64,000 bases of DNA. Source: Serilophus lunatus. Lineage: Eukaryota > Chordata > Aves > Passeriformes > Eurylaimidae. The DNA is taken from positions 523,342-587,341 of the forward strand of contig VXBA01005864.1 of the NCBI GenBank assembly GCA_013399895.1, read 5' to 3'. The translations under genes were made by a program, and so were the position numbers. Shown one piece after another: positions 24,526 through 35,100 of the stretch. A model generated the notes under the pieces. That model was not told where the DNA came from. It made no database searches and was given only the letters and a program-made list of their open reading frames with translations. The number at the start of each line of letters is the position of its first letter. Within the stretch, counting starts at the first letter, position 1.

Positions 24526-25977
24526 AAGGTTTCTGTATATGTGTAAAAAAGGGAGAGAGGTTTGTAGAGTTCTCCCTGTCCTCATAGGGATGCTTGTGTC
24601 ACTGTTTCTGCTTAGTGGTTTGTACCAGTGTGCTGATGTGATTCTCTAGTGTTATCTAAAAATATTTAAGCACCTAAATATGGGTATACATTTGTATTCA
24701 CATGGCTTGTTAGTGTATTGATGCTTGAAAATTTTGCTGTTAAGGTTTTTTAGTGTGCTATATATCTTTTCTCTCTTTAGAGAGTATTCCCACTAGAGTA
24801 GACAAATAAGTATGGCTTCAGTTTTTTTGGAAACTCAGCCAGAGGTGAAGTAACTCCTGTAGGTCACAAACTATTCCACATCTATGACTAAATGCATACA
24901 TATTAGGGATTAGTGCACACATAACTTATAAACACGTGTACACGCAGACGGAGTGCTTTGCTGCAGTATTGGCAAAGAACTGCCTTTTTACAAAGTTTCA
25001 AGTGCCACCTTTGGATCTTGGCCTAAATAAATGAGTAAGTATATCAGATCATTTTTTCATCGTGTCGGCTTCTCTTGCTATCAAATCCAGCTCTTGATTG
25101 TTGAAAGCTTAGTGGTGTTTTGCCTTTCTCTGTCTTCCTCCCTGCAGATATGCACACTGCTCAAGTGCAAGAGCACAGACCTGGACACGTGTGGGCAGCC
25201 GGTGGAGACAGCTGAGACCAAGTTTGAGATGTTTTCCCTTAGCGGCACATTTGGCACCAACTACGTCTTTCCAGAAGTGTTGTACAGTGGGGTGCAGCTG
25301 GCCCCTGGGGAGTTTGAGGTAATGGGGCTCCCTTGTGAGTTGTCAGACTGTAATACAAATGGCAAAAAAGCCACTTGGTTGTTATAGCATCCTCCATTTC
25401 ATTAACTGCCTTGAGTTCAAGGCAGCTTTATTTCTGCCTGACTTTGCTGATTGTATTCATATAGCAGGTCCTTCTTGCAAATTCACTTCTTCCTTGTCCC
25501 CCCAAATTCCCATAAACAAGATCTCCCTCAAGACAGAAGTGTGATTTTTCTCGGGCTTTATAGTAACTCCAGGTGAGACTGGAGCTGTCTCAACTAGATC
25601 AACATTAATAAATATATACTCTTCTGTGTTTGCCATACAGTATTACTGCTGGGATGATGTTCCTGCTTATTTTACTTTTCAATAACTAGGTGCAACCTGT
25701 TGGATGGCTGATAAGTTGGACTACTACATCTAAGCCAGTTTTGAGTGTAACACTCTTTGTGAGGTGGTATGAAAAGAACCCTCCACACACAGAGCAAGTT
25801 TCACCATGATTTCAATGCAGATTCTTTAAGATTTTATCTGCTTGTTCCTGTAATGCTAATTAATCATAATGTTAATTAATGTTAAATAATACTAATAACG
25901 GCATTCTGTTTCTCAAGTCACCTTTTCTAACAGCACAGTCTTTGCACATTGATTTATTGACTTGATTTTGCAGCAAA

Positions 25978-25983
25978 AATAAA
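25978..25983 (+). terminator. possible poly(A) signal after vanin pseudogene A
   Basis: An AATAAA lies about 170 bp after the exon 7 stop of copy A and is followed by T-rich sequence. It is plausible as the ancestral polyadenylation signal, but no independent support is visible. Confidence 0.35.
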
Positions 25984-28593
25984 TTACTCTGCTGGACAGT
26001 TGTGTATGTGTTTTTATGTAATAGTTTTGGTTGTTACATTGTGTGGTGCTGCTAAGATGTCTGTGTGTGGCTAATTCTGTTGTTTGTTCTGCAGATTTGT
26101 TTTAAATTAAAAACAATGTTTACATGTAATATCATCAACATCATAAAAAAAAAACCCAACTCACAGGATGCCAAAGATGTTGTTTTTTTAACAAAGTGAA
26201 TGTTTTAAAAACAGATTTTAGTCTGTAAAAGTATCAAATTTGAATCCTCTACAATTCATATAGTAGAAGTAATGGAAAACATGCTACTTGTTTGTGGAAG
26301 AAAAGTACTATATCTTTAAGTTTATATCTGTGCCTTAGGATATGGTGTCCTATTACAGCTAAGTAACATAACTATATGCTGTTGCCAAAAATAATCAGCG
26401 CCTGATTTCCTCATACCTGCCTACATGTACTCACTGCTTGGCAGTGATTGCATGGTTGCAAGTGTGACGTTTCACACAGGCTTCTCCACAGCAAGATTAA
26501 CCTTTGAATCCACAGTATTCTTCCACACACTCTCTTAGCACAAGAACCAGGACCACAGTCTGAAGACAGACTTCCTCTATAGCTGTAAGTCCTTACTGAA
26601 GCAAGTCCTCGGATACTGCAATCATCAGGCATAGATAGTACAGAGGGGGGGTGGGTACAGTACAGAGATTGCAAGAATGGATTGGTATGATAGAGGTGTG
26701 GAAAGTAGATGAACCTCTAGGTAAGTTTCCCCTTACATTGTACTCAGCCACGTATAGCCTGGACTACTGCGGTTTTGTTGTATTTATTTAGTGGGTTTGT
26801 GTAGCAGTTTGGGTTTGTTTAACTAGCGTTCTTTGTTCCTGAGTGAGCTACCAGCTCTGCAGGCAGTAGGCAGATAGAGCCAAACAGGGATGCCTCCACC
26901 CCACTGTACTACAGAAACCCCCTTGTCCTGATAGTCCTTGAACTTTGCAGGTGTTTTGCAGAGACAAACTTCAGAACTCATGAAAGTTATGAAGGAGGTA
27001 GGTTTATTAGCAGCGCTGCAAAGCAAGGGAGATAAATCCAAACTAAACTTGCTTGCTTTCCCTCGCCATTGAAGTTCTTAAATACATAGAAAACTGTATT
27101 TCTTAAAATAGGTGGAGTAAATGGAAATGAGTTGCAGGAACAGACCGCCCAGTCCTGCTTTCGTTGTTTAATCAGAGACCTTTGTTCTCAGCTCACAGGG
27201 CAGTACTTTGGCACTGCACTTGTAAATTTTTCTGCTCAGCTCTGCCTGGTCAGTCCCCTTTCTGGTTAATGTCCTTGCTATTGATAAACATGGAAGTGCT
27301 TGCTACTTCCTCCTTCAAACTGATAATCTAATTGTGGTTAATGTGATTCAACCCATATTTGATTTGGTAAGAAAAATGAGCAGACAGAGGGGAAGGCTTT
27401 GAAACTACACTAGTTCAAGTATCACTGAAATCTCTATTGCAACCTTTAAAAGGCTTGTATTTAAGACTCCTGAATGAGCATTCTGTATCTAGTAATGTCT
27501 GTAGTGATGTACTTAGAGGTGGATGTCACCAGATAAAAATCAATGTTCTCAATGGTTGAAACCTTCCCTCAGTCAGAACTAGTCTTGCAGAGAATTCTGT
27601 AATATCTGCATTCATCCACAGGTCTTTTATTTCTGAGCCAGTTCTACAATGACAGTCTGCTGTAGGTGAAAGCAGTCTGCCTGTTCTGCTCCCCACTGTT
27701 CAGATAGCCTTTTCCAAATGAGAATTCTGCAATTACTAGGAAATAGAAAAATGGAAAATGTCATAGCGACAAATGCATTTGAACTGAGTTGAAGATTAAA
27801 AGTGAAGGCATCTCAATACACAACATGCTCCTGGGGACAGGAAAGGTGGGCAAAGGAGCAGACATGCTTACTTCAGGCTAGTGAGAGCCAGACAATGAGT
27901 TACTTACCTGCCTGATTTCAGAGGACAACATTCCCTCCAGATTCATATTTCCTGGTGGGAGACTGTTGGAAAGTGATGCACAGCTAAACAGAAGTGACTG
28001 GGAAAGACACTGGGATGAACCCAAGGGATAGTTCTGTTGCTGACATGTCAAGTGTATGACATCAAGTACAGTGAGATGTCAATGCCGTTGGCTTTGGTCT
28101 GAAGAAACTCGCTACACATACTGACGTGTAGCACAGGAATTTAGGAATATGAAGATACTAGAATAAGTCAGTTTTTAATACCCTAATTTTTGCCACTCAG
28201 ACTTCACAGAACACTAGCTCCATGGGGAACACATCCACCTTTCACCTGGGTATCAGAGTTGAGCCAACACAGATAGCAAAAGCCTATTTTAATCCATGAT
28301 GGAGAAAAGTGTAACCCTAAAATTGAACTGTTCTTTCAAGACCTGTTTTTGAGGACTTATTTTTTATTGCCACTATTAGTCTTGGCATTGCCCAGTATTT
28401 TAGTAATGTTAAGTTTTGGCATCCTCAGTGTGTACTGTTATATTTTTCCATATGCCATGCTTGGTTCCAAGACATTGCTTTAACAGACCAGCAGTTCCTC
28501 CCTCTTTCAAAGTTAAGCTTTGTCCCTCTTTCCTTTTCTGTATATGTTCCTTTTGCACTGTTTGTCCATGATTCAGAGCACTGTAGAAGCTGC
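25984..28593. other. intergenic, no gene recognised
   Basis: I find no vanin exon remnant and no other recognisable coding region between copies A and B. At about 26778-27060 there is a TGTTG start and a minus-strand AATAAA (near 27001) that could belong to an old LTR, but I could not find a matching far end or a target duplication. Confidence 0.4.
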
Positions 28594-29137
28594 CAAGGCA
28601 CCAGCCATGCTCCCTTCCCAGCCTCTCCTCCACGCCGGGCTTTTTGCACTCACGGTCCTTCAGGCCCTTGCCTCCGACACCTTCATTGCAGCCGTCTACG
28701 AGCACGCGGTCATCCTGCCAGATCCCACTGATGAGCCTGTTTCTCCCAACGATGCTTTGGCCCTGATGAATAAAAACATGGATGTCTTGGAAGGGGCCAT
28801 CAAAGGAGCTGCCCAGCAGGTACTAGATGTATTGTGAGAGTTATTAATTAGTGTTTTCTGCTCCGTCTGGCTCACCTGGTTATGTGTTGATGGGTGAGCT
28901 TTTAACAGAGCCTGTTGTGACAGGGCGCCCACATCATTGTGACTCCCGAAGATGGCATTTATGGCTGGAAATTCACGAGAGAATCCATCTACCCCTACCT
29001 GGAGGATATCCCTGATCCAGTGGTGAATTGGATTCCCTGCACTGACCCTTCAAGGTGATTTCTTCTGCAGTAATTTATGTGGTTTCAAACTAGTACCTTG
29101 TGAAGTCATGAACAGCTCCCACTAAATGACTAAGAAC
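28594..29137 (+). repeat. near-identical vanin block, copy B exons 1-2
   Basis: This 544-bp block includes 13 bp of 5' leader, exon 1, all of intron 1, exon 2 and about 83 bp of intron 2. It matches 41268-41811 in copy C. By eye the only difference is at the exon 2 splice donor (T here at 29056, G in copy C). Homology stops abruptly on both sides, at CAAGGCACCAGCC upstream and GACTAAGAACT downstream. That is the signature of a recent gene-conversion tract or of an assembly join. Confidence 0.88.
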
Positions 29138-32100
29138 TACTAATGCTTTTGAAATGAGTATATGTTTCAATTAAAACTGAGTATGAAGGTAAGTTACACG
29201 ATAAAATACATTGCATGTCCGTGACTAAATTAATGAGGGAAACATTTTAATTTTTTTTTAATTAGACAGGAGAAGAAATGCAAAAACCATACAGAATTTG
29301 TGTTACTAAAAGTAGAGGAAATATCTTTTTTTTTCCATTTGGGAAAGCTTTGATGCCAGAATATGCTGCTTCTCATTCTGCTTTCAATTGTTTTACACTA
29401 TTTTGAATAGAACTGACTGTAAGTTATTAATACTAATTTTTCTTTGGGTTTTTTGTTCGTCATTTACAACTACCATGTTCAAACAAAAACATATATACCA
29501 TTTTTGTGGACAGCCAAGAACTACTTTCAGAGCAGCTAATAATAGAGGTGATGAGTCAGTAGTCAAAGTCCAGACCTCTGAGGGATACAAACTCAGAAAC
29601 TTTTAATTTTCCACAATTAAGGTAAGATAAATTCTGAATTGCTAGACTCTCTGTGGTGTAGAATATGATCTACGCTTCAAACAGCATATTCCAGCAGCAA
29701 CAAACTAACCTATAGCTGAGCACTAGTCTTCAGACTCTTACTATTTACAATAAGTGCTGAGCCAGGAAACTACAAACATGATCTGTCTTCATCAGCACAG
29801 CTTTCTGCACCTGCTTGACGGTGATGTTGTTATATCTGTGAGGATATAATTCCTCACTGGTTCTGAGAAGTGGCACAATGGGGAGAAGTGCAGGATGTGC
29901 ACCTTTTTACTAAAATATAAATAGCTAAAATATACAGTCTTTCAGTGAATCTCAGAATCACAGAATAGGCTGAGTTAGAAGGGATCCAAAAGTCCAGCTC
30001 CTGGCCCTCCACAGGACCATCCCCAAGAGTCACATCATATGCCCGAGAGTATTGCCCAAATGCTTCTTGAACTCTGCCAGGTTTGGTGCTGTGACCACTG
30101 CCCTGGGGAGCCTGTTCCAGTACCCAGTCACCCTTTGGGTGAAGGACCTTTTTCTTATAGCCAACCTAAACCTCACCTGACACAACTTCAGGCTATTCAC
30201 TCTGGTCCTGTCACTGGTCACCACAGAGAAGAGATCATTGTCTGCCTCTCTTCTTCCTCTCACAACGAAGTTGTAGACTGCAATGAAGTCTCCCCTCAGT
30301 CTTCTCCAGGCTGAACAGACCAAGTGGCCTCAGCTGCTCCTCATATGGCTTCCCCTCAAGGCCCTTCACCATCTTCACTGCCCTCCATTGGATACTACAA
30401 TATCTTAATATCTTTGTGGAATGTGAGGTGGCAGTGTGTCTAAGCAGGTCTTTACTCCAGTTCTTCACACAGTTTTTGTGGAAGTGATCTGTGTGTAGCC
30501 TCACTGTTCTAAATCAAGCGTTTCATTAGTGGTTTTTGGGAATATAACACTGCCATACCTTATTGTTGATGCTATATGTGTATCTTGCACGATGGTCCTC
30601 CTTGTGTGGCCTATGCACATCTTGACTGCTCTCTTTATGGCCTGGTACGATGTTTCAGAGGTGATGCCAGTTTCTGGCACATGGCCTGTCACATCTTGAA
30701 ATTAATAGCTCACTACCTTCATGCCGTGGCCTGAGTTCTATATACTTACTCCTGTCCATAGGACAGGATGAGTTGCCTTGACCATGTCATCTGCACTATG
30801 CCACAGCTAAGTCTGCTTAGTGTGCTAAGGGGCCAGGGCTGTAGTCCTCTCATGTCGCTATGCCACATGATTGCATATTTCCTTTGTGATATCAAGTTAG
30901 TGTCTTCCTCTGTCCAGAGAGTCCTCTCCTGGCCTTCCCCAGCCTGAGGATTACCTGCTTACTGCAGAACATGTTCCAGGTGCCAAAGGGGACTGGCAGG
31001 CATGTCTCTGCAGATGCCAGTGGAAAGGCTCTAAGACCTACCCCAAGATGCAGGAAGCAGTCTGAGGAAACACCGCAGCAATGCTGTGTATCTGCCTTTC
31101 CTGCCATGGCTACGGGGTTGGAGGTGCTGCTAGTATGCCCTCAAGCACTCCAGTGATGGGCATCACTGATAGCACAGGTTTTGTTACTCTTCTTTTCTTC
31201 TTCCCTAAAATACATTAGATTTGGTCCAGCACCAGTGCAGGAGCGACTAAGCTGCATGGCCAGGAATAACTCCATCTATGTGGTTGCAAATATCGGGGAC
31301 AAGAAGCTGTGTAACTCCAGTGATCCTGGCTGCCCCAGTGACGGTCGCTATCAGTACAATACAGATGTCGTCTTTGACCCAGAGGGGAAACTGGTGGCTC
31401 GTTATCACAAGGTAAAGTGGCCTTGAAAAGGCAGGAACTAATTTTTCTACTACTTTTTTTGGACTACTTCCAAAATGTCTCCACGTGGAAAGAGAATTAG
31501 ATGGCAGTCATTGTTCCATGGCAGAGTTTTGCTTCTGTTTATAATTTAAAAGAATCTCTCTTGTTATGAAGTATAGATGCCAAATATGCATTTGCTGTCA
31601 CTTTTCTCAGAACAGACTAGAATGAAAAATGATTGCTCTTGTGCAATTTAGTAGGATATGGTTTTGGTTGACTTCCTCAGATCATTAACTCCCTACTACT
31701 GGAAATTACTGCTTAAGTTTTCAGTGCCAGATTTTCACCAGACAACCCCTTCATGTTCCAGGATTTGAAAATGTTCATTTGTATCTCTTCATAGATGATT
31801 AGTCTGATTTCAGAAAGACAGACCCTTTCCTATAGTTTTTTTTCTGGTGCTGTTTCAGCACAGTTTTTGCACAACAAGAATTATTTGGACAAAACCGTGG
31901 ACCTAAGATGAGTGTAAAAAGAGATGAGGGCTTTGAAACATTTGCACCCAGTGGAAGTTCTTTCAGTATGATGTTCCTACCTGCAAGTTCCACAAAAGTT
32001 GTTTATGAATTGTGTGCCAGATATCATGCTGATGTGGCTAGAGTGAAGTCAGATGTTTATTTAATGTACTTTGGGCCCAATATTTCACCTGTTTGTTTAG

Positions 32101-35100
32101 AGATGAAGCCAGTATACTTATTGTGAGTAAACTGTGTGAGTGGAACACTGATAGTGTGAATCTGGTCCCCCACATGTCAATCTGGCATGGCTCAGGTGCT
32201 GAATTATAAGTACAGTAAACTTGAACCTCTTTTCTGGCTTGGTATCCATATTTATTGTCCAGGCCACTTGGACAATAATAAAGAATTCTTATTAAATATG
32301 TATGGGAAGGAAGAAGGAAAATAGTGGAAAGCTGAGAATGTCCTGAACTTGGATTTTTCTGTTGCTTGAGATAATCTGCCTTTCCCCCATCAGCACAGCT
32401 TTTGTTTTCTTCTCTACTGTACAGTCTTCCAGTACTGTCTCATGCTTTATGCTAGTGCTGTATACTTCCAGTACTTCTAGGTGTCTCCACACCAAGGTCA
32501 CCAACTCTGTCTCTTGGCTCCAGAACCTCTTTTTCCTCTTACATTATTATTTCTCTTCTGTGTGCATTTTGGTCGCCAGAAATATAAACTAGGTGAGGAC
32601 ACTGGAGAGATTATTTTTATGATAACATCAACAGATCTGAATACAGCTGACTGCTTTCCTAGCTAAATGCCAGGGCAATATGTGTTTCCCCATATCCACC
32701 TTTTGGATACTATGATCATGCAATTTTAGCCCAACTTCTTATATGTGAGGGCTTCCAACACGAGTCAAAAATTTTCACAAGTCATTCTGTTTTAGGGAAT
32801 GACTCCAGGATATCACAGTAAGTTCCTCTAACTGGCTTCTCTTTTTTCCTTCCCCTACAGTATAATCTCTTTATGGGTGAAAGTCAGTTTAATTACCCAA
32901 AAGAGCCAGAAACTGTCACCTTTGAGACTCCTTTTGGGAAGTTTGGCATTTTCACTTGCTTTGACATCCTTTTCCATGAACCTGCTGTGGTCCTTGTGAG
33001 CAAGATGCAGGTGGACACTGTGCTCTTCCCGACAGCTTGGATGAATGTCCTGCCATTTCTGACTGCAGTTGAGTTTCACTCTGCCTGGGCTATGGGCATG
33101 CATGTCAATTTCTTAGCTGCCAATACTCACAATACCAGCTTGGCAATGACAGGTAATTTAATTCTCATTCTGTGTGAAAAATCTTTATAACCATGAATAT
33201 CTATTTCCTGTTCTAAAAGGTGATTTTGCAAAGGAATAAAATGTGTTTATCTGGAAGGTGAAGAGCCTAGTCATGAAATTTTAAACCTGACAGATTCCAT
33301 CTCTATTGGTGAGATACAAGGCACAGCAAAAATTGTGGTGTTTTTTGTTGTTTTTTTTTTTTTTGCCCTAGCTTCTTAGGATTTTCATTTCCTTCTTTTA
33401 ATGACTCTAAACAAGTAATAAGTTACTGCCCCTTATATCCAAATAGAAACTCTGACACTTTGGCTCTTTTCCTCTCCACTTCTAAGTCTGTGACTGAAAG
33501 CCAAATCGTAAATACAGCTGTAAACCACACGCATGGCTACATTTATTTTGGCCAAATGAAAGACTTATTTGTAGCTGTATTTAACACAGTTACAGAAAAG
33601 CATTAAGGACAAGTGTTCAGACCGGTTGTAGTAACACCGCTAAATTGTCTACATTTTCATTTTAGAATGTAGGACTAATTTTTCAAATCTTAGCTTATAG
33701 TACAGTGTATTTCAGTTTGACCAGTATCTTCACTGTGCTGTGAAATCTATGTAATGTCTTTGTGCTTCTCAGTTGACATGCCCAACAGGCTTCTTCTTGT
33801 CCATTTTATGTGGCTCTTCAGCATTTATGGACATGGCAGATCTTTGATTTCCCTTGGTTGCTTGGTACTGGTCAGATGTAAATTCCCCACATTGCAGGGA
33901 GTTCTCAGCCAGTTTAAAGGGGGCTGGACAACTGCTCTCCCTCTGTGTTCACCAGGACAAGCTTGTGATACTTGCCTGTGTTATGTTTTGGATTCTCAAT
34001 CATAGATGGTTCTTGAACATCACTTAGCCAAGAATAAAGGAATTACCAAGTAACTTGATTACATGCATGAGAAAAGAGAACTGTGGAGGCCATAAATACA
34101 ATCATAACGTAGTACAGCAACACAAACATCCACTGTCTTTTCCTATGCTGAACAGACCTCATCCAGGAGGAAAAATGCTGTTCTTTGCCAAAGCATGAGC
34201 TCTATATATTGAGTTGCTAATGGTCACATTTGGAAGATTAAAATTTCTGTAATCTTTGTAGAATAGTGGATGAGCTAGCAGTAGGGACACTTAAAAAGAA
34301 AATATTGGGGTTTTAATTCTTCTTGGACTGACTATTGTATTCTCCTCAGGGAGTGGTATTTATGCACCAGATGGAGCCCGGACATACTCCTACAATATGA
34401 AAACAGAAGATGGTCACCTCCTTGTTGCTGAACTAGATGCACACCCTCGTCTTTCTTCTGCCTCCCCACCTGCTGTCAGCTGGAGCTCATATGCTTTGAG
34501 TGTTAAAAGATTCTCACAGAATGACCGTGAGTTCACAGGAATCATCTTTCATGACCAGTTCACTTTCACAGAGCTCATTAAGCCTGAAGAAAATCTCACT
34601 GTCTGCCAAAAAGACCTCTGCTGTCACTTGAGCTACAAGATAGCAGAGAAACGAGATGATGAAGTTTATGTGTTAGGTGCTTTTGATGGGCTTCATGTTG
34701 TTGAAGGACAGTACTATCTGCAGGTAATTCCTTGGAGGGGGTTACTTGCTTTAGAAAACAAGTAAGGAGAAACTTTCACTTCTGTGGCAGAAAAGGACAG
34801 TTATTCTCTTGTGTGCTGGAGTCCTGATGTCATATTTGTTAGCAATAGAAAGAGTTGCTAAAACATCCAAGCCTACTTGCTTTTAAGTTCAACAAGTGCA
34901 GTGGAGAGGTCTCTAAATCTCTTTTAAATTCTCAGAATGCACTCACTACTTTTTTAGATGTGCAAGATTGGCTAAATTTAGCTCCCTTTCTGTGACTATT
35001 TGCAGTAAGTGTTCTGAATCTCCTCTGTATCACAGAGTCGCAGAATATATAATAGGGTTGGAAGGAACTTGTGGAGCTCATTTAGTCCAACCCTGCTGCC

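Larger units (their letters stand above)
19486..25809 (+). pseudogene. vanin (pantetheinase) pseudogene, copy A
   Basis: Seven vanin exons remain in order: 19486-19632 plus 20287-20372 (exon 1, split by an LTR), 20464-20594, 21421-21613, about 22130-22427, 23447-23820, 25148-25318 and 25690-25809. Exon 1 still reads DTYVAAVYE, exon 2 VTPEDGIY and exon 3 NNSIYVVAN. Lesions are a TTG where an ATG is expected (19486), the 649-bp LTR, a 1-bp deletion near 20333 and a 15-bp deletion before 20372. In exon 2 there is an in-frame TAG (20569-20571) and a lost donor (TT after 20594). Exon 4 has at least two frameshifts (about 22155 and 22295) and ends CACG instead of CAGG at its donor. Exon 5 has a TAA at 23812-23814. 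Exons 3, 6 and 7 remain open. The catalytic Glu, Lys and Cys codons are still recognisable, so decay is fairly recent or conversion has refreshed parts. It cannot encode a full enzyme. Confidence 0.92.

Noticed and set aside
26778..27060. Possible minus-strand LTR between vanin A and B
   Set aside because: A TGTTG end and a minus-strand AATAAA near 27001 are suggestive, but the other boundary and a target duplication were not found.
30235..30504. 89-codon minus-strand open frame in vanin B intron 2
   Set aside because: It is part of the CR1 fragment in minus orientation ([14 protein letters not shown]).
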